Part shown: in pieces, positions 1 to 11,175 of the stretch
Layout: the number at the start of each line of letters is the position of its first letter
How positions within the stretch are numbered: the first letter of the stretch is position 1
Origin: Portulaca oleracea
Lineage: Eukaryota > Streptophyta > Magnoliopsida > Caryophyllales > Portulacaceae
DNA: 64,000 nt
Direction: 5' to 3'
NCBI GenBank assembly: GCA_029582165.1
Contig: CM055884.1
Coordinates: 15,146,537-15,210,536, forward strand
Program-made: the position numbers and the translations under genes
The notes under the pieces: model-generated
What the model was told of the DNA's origin: nothing
Database searches by the model: none
What the model saw: the letters and a program-made list of their open reading frames with translations, nothing else

Positions 1-276
1 CTTGTCGACCAAGTAATCCCTAGGAGTACTCGAAGCAAAGCTCTCCTGCAACAAGTTACTCATTAATGGAACGTTGATCTTGGCCGGCCTTTTCCTCTTC
101 AACAACGGCAACTCCTTATGAACTTGATGGTGACAGTTATGCTGAAACTTTACCATAATATTCTTGTTGCTAGGAGACATAGGAGGCACTGAACTATATA
201 GATTACTATTGTTATTATTACCACTCGGATTATTGGAACCCGAAAATGATGCCGGTACTACAACTGCGCAACTCAT
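1..276 (-). CDS. Protein phosphatase 2C, clade B (AP2C-like), N-terminal part; runs off the left edge
   Basis: The frame from the ATG at 274-276 stays open for 92 codons to the window edge. It begins MSCAVVVPASFSGSNN, then has an Asn/Ser-rich stretch, and then LLKRKRPAKINVPL at about residues 58-71, followed by STPRDY near the edge. The start MSC(A/S)V, the basic-then-hydrophobic cluster KRKRP..(I/L).(V/I)P and the later STPR are hallmarks of the N-terminal extension of plant AP2C-type phosphatases. In that family KRKR-x-LxI is the kinase interaction motif that docks MAP kinases, which the phosphatase then inactivates by dephosphorylation in the nucleus and cytosol. The catalytic PP2C domain would lie left of base 1, so activity cannot be judged. 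Family assignment rests on the N-terminus only. The ATG is chosen because it gives the family-typical first residues. Confidence 0.72.
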   Translation of the reverse strand, partial: MSCAVVVPASFSGSNNPSGNNNNSNLYSSVPPMSPSNKNIMVKFQHNCHHQVHKELPLLKRKRPAKINVPLMSNLLQESFASSTPRDYLVDK

Positions 277-432
277 TTTTCGATCTCCAAATTATCTCAA
301 TATTTTTAATTTTCTAGAATGTTTGTAGCTAGCTAGATTGGATCTGGGTTTCTCATGAAATGAATATTCAGACGCCAATTTATGAAGCAAATATATATGT
401 AGTTGGATTGGATGTAGTTGGATCACGAAGTC

Positions 433-497
433 GTCAAGGGACGGTGTAATCAGTCAACCGTTCAACGGTCAAAAATCTGGGAACAAGACTTGGTCAA
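433..497 (-). promoter_or_regulatory. W-box cluster upstream of the PP2C gene
   Basis: Reading the minus strand toward the PP2C start, the W-box core TTGAC occurs at 493-497, 468-472, 453-457 and 433-437. The copies at 493 and 468 are TTGACC. All four have the same orientation and lie about 155-220 bp upstream of the ATG. WRKY factors bind such clusters in wound- and pathogen-induced genes. A TATA-like run lies at about 388-398 on the same strand. That this drives the PP2C gene is inference from position. Confidence 0.5.
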
Positions 498-499
498 TT

Positions 500-2338
500 T
501 TTCAAATCTAGGGGCGTAATAATTCCATGACGTTGGGCTTAGGGTTTTCTTTTCTTTTCCTTTTTTTTCTTCCAATTTGAAATGAGTTAGATTACAGCTC
601 ACAAAATTTTGTTAGACCCGATGTCTGAATTTATCTCATTCAAAAAAATCAAAAAAATTAGCTACTGTCACAAAATTTTTACGCTAAACAAAAACTCAGA
701 CGTAATATTTATTCTATTTTTATTGTTCGATTCTGATTATAACCCGAATTTATGTTTATTTAAATAGTCTGACTTGATCCTATCTAAAAAATCAAATGAG
801 GATAATAAATTTTTCATTTGCATTTGATAATTGGACCTATTCGAATTTATTTAAAATCGGATTCCTTTTTTAAACCCTTAATTTGGATTTATTCATTGGT
901 CTATGAAGGTGTACCCGTAATTGTCACACCAACCACACTAGAAATTAATTAAAGTATTGCTGGTTGCAGCCCCATATATGATAAATTCTTTTCGGGGGTA
1001 TTTATTTATAAAATGTTTTTTCTAGAAAAAAGTATGATTTTTGTGTAGAATATGGTGTCAAGTCAACTTATTGTCTACGGCATGGGATTAATTAATGGTT
1101 AAGAAAAAAGAAATATGGGAAAGGGTCGCCATAACACCAACTAGTTTGAGACTTGAAGTAGTAGGTCGGCGCTGCTTCTTCCTTCAGAAGGTTTCTAAAC
1201 TCTCTCTCCTTTTTTTTTTTTTTTTGCTTTTGTCAATGATGGTTTCTAAACTTTGATGCTAAGAAATTTGACGTAAACAACGTAACGTCACATAGGATAA
1301 TATCAAATATTGAATGAACACAACACGAGATCTACAAGGTAGATAATAGTATAATGCTAAAAAAATTTATTATTTTGTTTTTAGTTAGGATATTTGTATC
1401 ACACTAAGTATATTAGAACTTAAGAGTACGTATGACATTTTTGAGTTTTATTTACTAATATACTTGAAATTAAACTAGATGTTCATAGAGATATTAATCT
1501 CAGAATTTTCCGTAATGTTTGAGGTGACTTGTAGAATAAAAGTGTCTATTAGCTAAAAAATAACCACTATATTGTGGAAAATCCCGAATTTAATTGATAT
1601 TAATTCAGTGTTGGGATGCTAATAAATACCAACCCCCATATTAAAAGTAAAGTTTGGGATATTCTGATAAAAAAGATCCAAAGTTGGGGTTTTTAAAACT
1701 AAATAATTTTATTGGTATAAGAAAATAGCTGATGCTTGTAGAAGGTAAAATTTTATTAGCCAATTAAGACTTACCATGAGGAAATTCAAATTATTTTAAT
1801 TCGGTCAATTATAACTTGCAATGTACATCTAATTAATTATGATGGATCATTTAATTTTAACTTTCATAGAAGTGTTTTTCTTTAAATAAGGTGTTACCAT
1901 CAATCAAGTAGATTTGACCAAAGAAATTAATTTTGATTTTCTTTTGGCAATGAATTAGGGTGTCAGTAATAGGTCTGCCCCTATTTGGAATTGTTATTAT
2001 TACTTTTTTTTAAAAAACAGTTATACTGATAGCAATTTAGTTAACTAACATAGGGTATATGTAAATCAAACACAAAGTGAGTTTACCATGTGTTTTGTGA
2101 GGCTAGTTATACAATCTCAATGGAACAAAACAGATTTATCACCATTTCACAAAAATAAAAAATACTTACAACTACAAATACTGCCATCAACAACCACCTA
2201 TGCACCAGCAGCACTCCGACCACCACCGTCACCACCACTACAAAAACTGGCATCAGCCACTGCCACTTATACCATGATGTTAATAATAGATGTAGTAATA
2301 TTGAGTGTGTAAAATAAATTGATTATTTAATTTTTTTT
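500..2338. other. AT-rich intergenic DNA
   Basis: No supported gene or clear repeat structure is visible. There are poly-T and poly-A runs and short open frames only. A frame at 2088-2312 has a Pro/Thr-rich low-complexity translation and no recognisable domain. Confidence 0.5.
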
Positions 2339-2339
2339 A

Positions 2340-2740
2340 GGGAAATTCAATTTGATAGGTTTCAACTTTCGCCTATTTCAAGTTGTCAACTACTTTTTAA
2401 ATTATTCCAAGCGGTAGATTTATTTTAAAAATTATTCGATCTCGTGATCTTCTTCTTGTACCATTTGTTAAAATATTACTCCCAAAACTTTCCTCTTTTC
2501 TCAATTTCATTTAGGCCCCCTATCAATCTCACAATCGACTCACTTGGAATAATATCTAAAGTGTTTGACAACTAGGAATAGTTTTTAAAGTGCTTGAAAA
2601 ATTGGAATAATTTTTAAAATTTTAAAATAAGTCTACCATTTGGAATAATTTTCAAAATAAGCCTACCACTTGGAATAATTTCAAAAGTGATTGACAATTT
2701 GGAACAGGCAAAAGTTGAAGCCTATCAAATGTAATTGCAC
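2340..2740. mobile_element. Fold-back MITE-like element with ~100-bp inverted ends
   Basis: The left end at about 2349 reads atttgataggtttcaactt. The right end, reverse-complemented from about 2731, reads atttgataggcttcaactt. The similarity continues inward for roughly 100 bases, including attattccaag(c/t)ggtag in both arms. The centre repeats short units such as ttggaataat and agtgnttgacaa. There is no ORF. Size and structure fit a non-autonomous DNA element, but the target duplication and superfamily are not clear. Confidence 0.6.
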
Positions 2741-2990
2741 TTTTTTTTATTGTTGAATTGTTGCGTTATTTGTTTTGGATTGTTGTTGTGTTAGGATGAG
2801 TTAATTATATTATGATTTGTTATAGAATTTGTTGGATTTTTTTGATAATAATATGTATTTTTACATTTTTTAATTGAGATATAATTAGTTCAATATGTTT
2901 TTGAATGTATACATGCAAATATGATTTTACGTGAGTATTCAATAATTTCAACTAAGTAATAACATTATTGTAATTAATTCATACTATATA

Positions 2991-5900
2991 TTTTTTTTGA
3001 ACAAGTTAAAGAGTAACTTTATTCAACCGCAAAATGGAGTACAAGAATTAGGCAAAGAGCCAATCTATACAAGGTTTGTATCTATTGGAAATATTAGCTA
3101 TGAAACAAATTCTGTCACGCATGACAGTTTTGATAGTATTAAAAGTAGTGGCAACTGGTTTCTCAAGACTTTTGAACACCTTGAGGTTTCAGACTGCACA
3201 AATGTTGTAAATGTAGGCTCAAATAGTTGCCACAGCGAGGTCTTTTTTCCCATTTGGAACTTTCCAGCGGGTGATATTCTTGCATCAGTGAACGAAGCTT
3301 TTTCCGCGTGGAATGTGAAGCCAGTTAGTGAGATGGTGCATAACCTGCTAGGCATACGTGCAATCAAACAGCAGATGATCTTGGGTTTCTTGAGCATGGT
3401 CGCACATAGGGCAGATGGGGCATACAGTACTCTGATAGCGGTGGAGCCTTGCCTTTGTTTGTAGTTTCCCATGTAGAGTTATCCAGGCTATGACAGAGTG
3501 CCTCGGGTTGTTGAGACTGTTCCAGAGCAGTCTGGCCCATTTCCAAGATGGTTGCATGCCCTGAAGCCAATTATAACCAACTTTTACAGTGTATTGTTGA
3601 TGGAGATGCGTAGCTGGCTTGAAGATGTCTTTGACATGACAAAGTTTTTTTAGATACCAGCAGGTGTCAGGATTGGGCTCCATTGCCCACCAGTCCCTCC
3701 CCCGAATATATCGTTCATGTATCCATTTGATCCAAAGGGAGGTCTTATTCTGATGAATCTCCATTACCTGTTTTCCAATTAGCGCAGTGTTCCAAAGTTG
3801 TAAGTTTTTGATGCCTAGGCCACCTTTGGATTTTGGTTTGTAGAGTTTTCCCACGAAATGGGTGGTGCCTTCTTGTAGCTTTCATCCGAGCCCCAAAGGA
3901 AGTTACGACAGATTTGGGTAATATATGCGATTGATGACTTCTTGAGGGAGCACGATGATTGACGCCCAGTAGGAGTAAATCCCCATGAGTACTGAATTAA
4001 TTAGGACAATGCGACCAGCATAAGAGATGTTGCTTGTTTTACATTGTTGGATTTTCATGGTCATTTCTCCAACGAGCCTATCCCAGTCCGATTTACTGAT
4101 TCTTCCATCACTGATGGGGATACCCAGATAGAGGAAAGGCATTTCTCCTTCATTAAAACGAGTAGCTACTAAGATCGACTCTTTCGCAGAGGCAGAGACT
4201 CCATTGATATAGCAGGTAGACTTCAACGGGTTTGCCGCCAGTCCCGATGTGGCATGGAAGTGATGAAGAATGTCCATGATCATGGATACTGATGTCTTGT
4301 CTTCCGCACAAAACACCATGAGGTCATCTGCAAAAATGAGATGATTTAGCTTCAAGTTTTTGCACCGAGGGTAGAAACGAAATTGGTCTTGCAGGGCAGC
4401 TTTGGTGAACCCTCTAGATAGATAGTCCATAGTAAGGACAAACAATAAGGGTGAGATGAGATCTCCTTGGCGGAGTCCACGACCTCCCTGAAAATATCCA
4501 TAGTTCCCTCCATTGACACAGATAGTGTAGGAAGTGGTGGTGATGCACGCCATTATCCATTGTATAAGACGATGAGGGAAATTATAGTGTAGAAGGAGCT
4601 CATGAATGAAATCCCAGTGAACAGTGTCAAAAGCCTTTCTCAAATATATTTTCAATAAGCATCTGGATGGGGAGGTGGTTCTCCTGAAGCTTCGCGCAAG
4701 CTCTTGACAAAGAAGAACGTTATGGAGTAATTCTCTTCCGGGCACAAAAGCTGTTTGGCTGTGATTGATGATGTCTGGCAGAATCATCTTTATGCGGCTT
4801 GCAATGAGTTTTGAGATGCCTTTGTAAACAGTGTTGCAACAAGCTATGGGATGAAAATCAGTGGGCTCGGTAGGATTTTGAACTTTCGGGACCAAAGCAA
4901 GAGAGGTAGAGTTCAGGGCCTTCAGCATCTTACCGGACTGAAAAAATTCGTGCACTGCATCGCATACATGAGGCCCAATTTAAGTCCCAGGAACTCTTGA
5001 AGAAACCGCTAGTGTAACCATCAAGGCCGAGAGATTTTTGATTGGGTATGGAGAAGATGGCATTCTTGATCTCAGTATCCGTGAATTCAGCACAAAGGGT
5101 ATCATGAATACTGTCCGGAATTAGAGGACCATGTTGAGTAATGTTGGTATCGATGCTATGACGCATGATTTGTTGAGTGCCCAGCATGCCTTGGTAGAAC
5201 TCCACCATTACTTTCCCCACAGCATCGTATCCTTCAACAATGCTTTGATCAGGCCCACGGATGGTGAAAATAGTGTTCTCGATTTTCATTTGCTTCATCC
5301 TGGCAAAGAAGAATTTAGAACATGTGTCACCATAGATGGCAGCCTCTATCTTACTTTGTTGTGAGATGAGGCCTATGGAGGATCGTAGGACTGCCAAATA
5401 ACGGGTTTTTGCCTTTTGCTCATCTACCTAAATTTATATGTTCCCAGGATGTTGCATAAGCTGGGTTTGTATCTCTTCAAGATGCTTCCTCGCACAGTTT
5501 TGCTGATAATGAATATTAGTGTATTTGTCTTTATTAAGTCTCTTGAGGCCATGCTTCAGATGCTTCATAATCTGCTGGAGAACATACATCTTAAAACCCT
5601 CAAGCCTATTATCAATGGCTTCCTTGACAAGACTAGGAAACTGAGGGTCTTTCGACCACATATCACAATAACGAAAAATACTTCTTAGTCTAGGACCATC
5701 ATTGAGGGCAATCTGTATAGGATAGTGATCAGAGAGGGAGTTAAACAAATAATCCGCTTGAGTGAGGGCTGCATCCACAAGCCAGTGGTCGTTCACAAAA
5801 AATCTGTCAATTTTTGAAAACACATGACCATTCGACCAAGAATGATTTGCACCTCTACAATGAATCTCTGTCAGACTGCAGTGTTTAATACAGTTTTTCA

Positions 5901-6219
5901 GATCGGCTACATCCGCTAAGGTGACAGCAGTACCATGAATTCTGTCTTCAGGGTGAAGAACTGTATTGCAATCGCCAATAAGACACCAAGGCCCCATTAT
6001 GGAAGATGATAAATCTTTCACACTACCCCAGAGAGGGGAACGATCAGCAATAGTGTGTAGACCATAGATGAAAGTTATGTGACACTGGAAACCAGAAACA
6101 TTACATCTCACAGCACAATGGATGTACTGGACGCTAGTAAACAGGGGCATTATGGTAACCAAAGCAGGCTTCCAGGCTAGGAAAATTCGACCCCGATGGT
6201 AGAGATGGAAATTGCTATG
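2991..6219 (-). mobile_element. L1-type LINE, 5'-truncated, with 15-bp target-site duplication
   Basis: The 15-bp sequence aattcatactatata occurs at 2976-2990 and again at 6220-6234, exactly flanking the element. On the minus strand the element ends at 2991 in a short A tail (eight T on the plus strand). Its 5' end at 6219 lies inside the endonuclease domain, so the first ORF and the endonuclease N-terminus are missing. This is classic target-primed reverse transcription with 5' truncation. The 3' UTR is about 2999-3347 on the minus strand. Confidence 0.9.
3348..6219 (-). pseudogene. L1 ORF2 remnant: endonuclease, reverse transcriptase, zf-RVT
   Basis: Read right to left. The endonuclease part is at 5434-6219; its frame is open from the truncation point and it contains WCLIGDCNTVLH and an SDHYPI motif. 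A linker continues in a different frame at 4930-5397. The reverse transcriptase is at 3903-4955, with the conserved GLRQGDLISPLLF stretch and the catalytic box FADDLMVFC. The C-terminal domain is at 3348-3854 with a zinc-finger-like CPICPMCDHAQETQDHL...C. At least three frame changes or stops separate these blocks, near 5434, 4940 and 3880, so no full ORF2 can be made. The protein would nick DNA and copy the element RNA at the target. Confidence 0.88.
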
Positions 6220-6228
6220 AATTCATAC

Positions 6229-6234
<6 letters not shown>

Positions 6235-6286
<52 letters not shown>
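6235..6286. repeat. (TA)n microsatellite
   Basis: An almost pure TA run directly follows the L1 target duplication and borders the plus-strand L1 fragment. It is the first of a series of TA tracts that separate elements between 6.2 and 14.7 kb. Confidence 0.95.
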
Positions 6287-6289
<3 letters not shown>

Positions 6290-7052
6290 CCCCGTACAAC
6301 GTTTGCCCCTACTTCAAACACCTCTGTGAAATCAAAGAAATTATTAAGTGGGGCTCGCAGCCGGGACGTCGTTGGGAATGGACTAACACAGGGAAATATA
6401 CTGTCTCCAGTGGATATAGGTGGCTGCTTCCAGCTGCTGAACAACCTTGGTGGACGGAAGCGGTCTGGACTAGGTTTGTCACCCCTCGACATGCCTTCAT
6501 CCTTTGGCTGAGATTTCAGGACCGCCTCCCTGTGCGCAGTCGGAACCAAAAGTGGAGAACTGAGGGCTGCTCCGAGTGCCCTGTCCGCGGCCAAAATGAG
6601 GAAACTCATGGTCATTTATTCTACCATTGTATGAAGGCTAAGGAAATCATCAATGTGATTAGCAACTGGCCTTACTGTCATGGCCAAAATGAGGAAACTC
6701 ATGTTCCTGATCGATCACAACCTTTGGATGTCCAAAATGAAAAGAGATGGCATTTCCAAAGAGATTCAAAATTATTTTTGGGGTGTTTACGGTGCTGTTA
6801 TGTACCATATCTGGAGAGAAAGAAACAATATTGTTCATGGAAAGCCAAGGAGAAACATGGATGCAATCGTTCATCATATTAAAGAGGACATTCATGCCAG
6901 AGTGCTCCGTTTAGCTAGAGCTGGGAAAAGATATAAACAATGTGTCAATATTGTTCTTAGTCTTTAAGCAGTTCTTGTAATTTGGCCCTGTTCAGTGGGG
7001 TGCGTTGTATTTTGTTGGTTGGGGTTTATTAATATTATAGCCTTGGTTTTCG

Positions 7053-7056
<4 letters not shown>
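6287..7056 (+). pseudogene. L1 LINE 3' fragment: ORF2 C-terminus with zf-RVT
   Basis: One frame reads WEWTNTGKYTVSSGYRWL, then FVTPRHAFILWL, and later a C..C...ETHGHLFYHC zinc-finger-like block, as in the C-terminal domain of plant L1 ORF2. The frame then shifts near 6680. Another frame carries the usual C-terminal AVMYHIWRERNNIVHG and stops at 6967. A 22-bp stretch (ggccaaaatgaggaaactca plus tg) occurs at 6589-6610 and again at 6682-6703, a local duplication near the frame change. The fragment is opposite in strand to the L1 at 2991-6219 and is flanked on both sides by (TA)n. No A tail is visible. Confidence 0.82.

Positions 7057-7102
<46 letters not shown>
7057..7102. repeat. (TA)n microsatellite
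   Basis: This TA/AT run follows the L1 3' fragment. The next bases, gtatatggaattgatagaat, resemble the terminal bases of the large fold-back element that starts at 8937. Confidence 0.95.
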
Positions 7103-7108
<6 letters not shown>

Positions 7109-7820
7109 GGAATTGATAGAATAAGCATGAGTTTAATTTGAGCATGTGAGCATGGACATTATGGACCCTTAGTTGTTTAATCAAGGGTTGTAATTATTTC
7201 AGCATTTAGTTTTTTCTTTTGCTACTTATACTTAAATGCTACATGATAATCAACTATTCGAGAATTAAATGTTGTCTGGAAATTAACATAATCAAAATGA
7301 ACATCTAACATAAAAATAAAAAAAAAACATATACAGGCACGAATTTGTATGGCAACAAAAATGAACATTCATCAAAATGAATATCCAACATAGGCAACAA
7401 TATATATAACAGCAAAATGAACATCAAGCATAATCAAAATGAACATTGTGCAATATTATAATGAACATTCGCAACAAGAAAATTGACATATATCGAATGA
7501 AAGATATTGAGAACATTGAAAAAAACATCCAATAACAAGAAAAATGAATATCAAACCGAATGTCCAACACAATCAAAATGAACATCCAACAAAATAAACA
7601 TTGACATTTGTTGTAGGTGATGTTCACTGATGAGTTCAAAATGTAGTGGCTAAGTGGATGTTCATTTTGCTGTCAAACAGATTGTTTGCCTATACAGGAT
7701 GTTCATTTTTATTCTGATGCATGTTCATTATGATGTTCTTGGATGTTCATTTTGTGGTGTTGGATGTTCAATTTGATGTTCATTTTTCTTTTTGCTGGAT
7801 GTTCATTATATCAGTTATGT
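7103..7820. repeat. Fold-back remnant with AATGAACATC/GATGTTCATT repeats
   Basis: The left part (about 7290-7580) is full of aatgaacatc, and the right part (about 7620-7810) of its complement gatgttcatt, so the two halves can pair. The left edge, ggaattgatagaataag, resembles the terminus of the 8937-14698 element. The repeat polarity is the reverse of that in the large element. No right terminus was found. It is probably a related or rearranged non-autonomous copy. Confidence 0.5.
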
Positions 7821-7884
7821 TTTTTTTAGAACTATTATAACTATCTCATATAACCTCATATATTTTATTTAGTTTTGTATAACT

Positions 7885-8209
7885 TAGTCTTTATTTGGTG
7901 ATGCCAAATTGGAGGGTTATGTAATATAATTACATTATAATAAAATGGGGGATGAAAAAATCTACTGTATTTGATTAGGATCTCAGTTATGCAATACAAT
8001 TGCAACAAATTTAAATAGGTGAGAAAAAAAAACCTTAAGAGCTAATATGCCTAGCTAAGGTCTCATGGTAGGCCAAAATCATGGTCATCAAGGTCCATCA
8101 TGGAGGTAGAACCACGGTTTAACAAAACTGACTTAGTTTAAGGACCTAACAGAAAATATAGGTAGTAGTATTAAAAGAACTAACATGTTATGTAACCAAA
8201 TAAAGGCTA
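7885..8209. mobile_element. Small MITE with 15-bp inverted ends
   Basis: The left end is tagtctttatttggt (7885-7899). The right end, accaaataaaggcta (8195-8209), is its inverted complement with one mismatch, and gttatgtaa/ttacataac lies inside each end. Length is 325 bp with no ORF. No convincing flanking duplication is visible, so the superfamily is open; the TAG..T start would fit hAT. Confidence 0.45.
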
Positions 8210-8283
8210 TAGGAGGGGCCCAATTTAAAGTTGGTTTATTATATTGCCCGGGGCCCCAAAAATGTCAAGATCGGGCCTAGGTG

Positions 8284-8354
8284 CATCTGAACCCCTTCTG
8301 CAAATGTGCAGTTATAGAGGAGATGGTCAATAGTTTCTTCTTGCTGCATTGTTG

Positions 8355-8357
<3 letters not shown>
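8284..8357 (-). pseudogene. Short L1 zf-RVT remnant
   Basis: The minus-strand translation contains MQQEETIDHLLYNCTFAEGV, matching the ET..HL...C.FA pattern of the L1 C-terminal zinc-finger-like domain. Only about 75 bases are recognisable, and the piece is cut by the following (TA)n. It is a third, separate L1 trace in this region. Confidence 0.5.

Positions 8358-8396
<39 letters not shown>
8358..8396. repeat. (TA)n microsatellite
   Basis: This TA run borders the left end of the MITE at 8397. A shorter TA run (8924-8936) borders its right end, as expected if the element inserted into a TA tract. Confidence 0.95.
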
Positions 8397-8400
<4 letters not shown>

Positions 8401-8923
8401 ATTGGATTCTAATAATCCCTACTTTCACCAATGGACAATGGTGGACCGTACTTTCACTTTGTATTCTGGTGGTCCAAAAAAAAAATAAAATTGGATTGTA
8501 GTGGGATATTTTTGAGAGAATCATAGATTTTGTGTTGCATTTGATTCAAAACTTAGTATAACACTTTACAATGATTTTTAATGAATTTACAGCGTTTCTC
8601 CCAATTTTTTTTCATTTTTTTACTATTTTTTACGATTTTTTCACTTTTATTATTTTTAAAAAATCATAATAATTATTCGGAGTCTCAAAAAAATAATTTA
8701 AAAAATGTTTTAGAAACTACAATTCATTAACTTTCTAGGGGCAGGAACGAAAAAAACAAAAACAATATAGTGTAGGAATGAAAAAAATAAGAAGAATGTG
8801 GAGGTGGATTTGGTACCACTACAATCCAATTTTATTTTTTTTGGACCACCAGAATACAAAGTGAAAGTACGGTCCACCATTGTCCAATTGGTGAAAGTAG
8901 GGATTATTAGAATCCAATTATCC
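8397..8923. mobile_element. TA-tract-inserted MITE with ~105-bp inverted ends
   Basis: The left arm, aattggattctaataatccc..., and the reverse-complemented right arm match over about 105 bases, including ggacaatggtggaccgtac and tttgtattctggtggtcc in both. The 527-bp element has no ORF and an AT-rich middle. (TA)n on both sides would be its target duplication. Rice Micron-type MITEs are known to insert into TA microsatellites; membership of that group is not shown. Confidence 0.8.
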
Positions 8924-8936
8924 TATATATATATAT

Positions 8937-10993
8937 GGGAATTGATATAATGAGAAGGGGAAAATAGTGAGCATAGAAGCATGACTAATCTCAGCCATTG
9001 GTTTCAAGATCAAAGGTAGATATAAAAGGGTTATTTTATTTTTATTTGTAGATGGTGCACTTAATTTTCATTGATTGAATAAAAGAATTGGCCTTTTTTT
9101 TTTTTTAAATGGTTGGGGAAGTCACTTGACTAGGTTAAGAAACCAAAGGGATAGTTTTTGATTTTGGTGCTGGGGAGTTTCACGCTAGACATACTCATTC
9201 AATGGAACATCATCTTCAACCTCCCTCCATCTCCTTCCCCTCCAATTGGTTTCTGATGCGATCTTCTTTTTTTTTTTTTTTTTTACTTCAACTCAGAACC
9301 CAGAATCAAAATCAATTTTATCTTTATTTCAAATATTTGATTCTAATCTTATCAATTTTAACTCGAAGCTTTGAAGCAAACCCTAAACGATTTCCGGTTA
9401 ATTGCCAGAGGAGGGGCGTGCGATTCCGACGAGTGAGTGTTTCAGCGGGTGAACTTTCCGATCAATTGCAAGAGAAAAGTAAAACGCAGGTCGAATTTCC
9501 CGACGGGTGAGTGTATGCGATTTCTAGGGTTTGTTTCCATTTTTTTTTCTAAATTGGGGGGGTTCGGTAACTGTTTGATGTTCATTCTTACAGTTGGGTG
9601 TGTTTTTGTCAGTGTAGGAAGCGAATTATACATTTGCTCATGGCGTGAAAGGGAGTCGTTGAACCAGAGGTTGAACAAAGAAAGGAAGAGATGTAAGTCC
9701 TTGTCGATATGACTTTCAATAATTGTTTTTCTGCAGTTCTGAATTTTGTATATTCTCATGAGCGTTTGAGCGGTTTATGGTGATGAGTTCGATAATCGGG
9801 TTGAAAGATGCAAATCAGGTCATCCTGATGCACATATTGTATTTTGATGTTCATTTTTTGGTGCTGTTGTTCATTGTTGTCAAAATTGGAGTTTTGTAGT
9901 TGGAATACTATTTAGGATCATCTTTATCTTTTTAATACTATTTCAATGGTTTTAATTTAAGTTCATATGCTGATAAAGATGAGTACACAACCACATGATG
10001 GTCAATTTTGTTGTTCGTTGTAAGGGACTTGATGATCATCCCAGAATGTTGGATGTTCATTCCAGAAATGGTTGTTGATCGGTGTAAGGGTGCTTGATTA
10101 TCATTAGAGTTGGTGTTCATTAAAGTCACCAGATATTCATTTTTCATTATTGATGTTCATAATGATTGATGGGCATTCGACCACTAATTGATGTTCATAT
10201 TATCTCAACTTGGTGTTCATTTTCAGTGTATGTGATGTCAGAACACTTGGGGATCATTTTGGTACACTATGTTGCTCATGTCATCCCCATTTGGATATTA
10301 TTTTTTCAGTTCTCTATTATTCATCCCAAAATACTTTGATGTTCATTTCAGAAATACTTGTTGTTCATTTCATCATCAATTGTTGTTCATTGTAAGTATG
10401 ACTTAATAATCATTACAATTGGTGTTCATTGATGGGCATCCAAGAACTACTTGTGTGTTCATATTGTTTCAAATTGATGTTCATTTATATTTTGTTCATC
10501 CCAGAATGCTTGATGTTCATTCCATGACCACTTGTTCAATTTCATTACCAATGTATGAAGGTGCGCACCGGAACACTTGGGGATCATTTTGATATATTAT
10601 GTTGCTCATGTCATAACTCATTTGGATGTTAATTTTTCATTTTTCCATTAGTCACTAATGTTCATCCCAGAATGCTTTGATCTTAATTCCAGGAATACTT
10701 TTTCATTTTCATTTACGTTTGGTGATCTTTGTAAATGTGACAATTGGCATTCATTGTCATCCCCATTTGGATGTTGTTTTTTCAGTTCTCCATTATTCAT
10801 CCCAAAATGCTTTGATGTTCATTCCAGGAATACTTGTTGTTCATTTCATCATCAATTGTTGTTCATTGTTAGTATGACTTGATAATCATTACTGTTGGTG
10901 TTCATTGATGGGCATCCATGAACTACTTGTGTGTTCATATTGTTTCAAATTGATGTTCACTTATATTTTGTTCATCTCAGAATGCTTGATGTC
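8937..10993 (+). repeat. Left inverted arm of the fold-back element
   Basis: It is the mirror partner of about 12590-14698. Two copies of a block running from ttgttgttcatttcatcatc to ttgataatcatta lie at about 10350 and 10828, a direct repeat of about 480 bp. The open frames here (for example 9202-9510 and 9437-9712) reappear in the other arm and have no recognisable domain, so they are treated as by-products of the repeat. Confidence 0.82.
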
Positions 10994-10995
10994 TA

Positions 10996-11175
10996 CCCAC
11001 AACTTCGATCACAAAGGGAAGAGGCAAGAGGACGAATTCACTAGTGGAGGTTGCCACCGAGAAGAAAACAAGTGTAAGAAGGTGCAATTGTTGCGACCAA
11101 ATAGCAACTCACGACAGTAGGAATTGTCCAGAGCGTTATGAATTATCTATTCAAGCTGTTCTGAATTTCAGTTGA
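10996..11175 (+). pseudogene. FAR1/FRS-type protein tail with zinc knuckle
   Basis: Directly at the inner border of the left arm, a frame of 59 codons ends at TGA 11173-11175. It reads TTSITKGRGKR, then RRCNCCDQIATHDSRNCPER. A TKGR.KR linker followed by C-x2-C...H-x3-x-C-P is the usual C-terminal zinc-knuckle tail of FAR1-related and Mutator-derived transposase proteins. The rest of the protein is absent upstream, where arm repeats begin. Identification is from motif pattern only. Confidence 0.55.

Noticed and set aside
2088..2312. 74-codon ORF upstream of the fold-back MITE
   Set aside because: Low-complexity Pro/Thr-rich translation, no recognisable domain, AT-rich surroundings.
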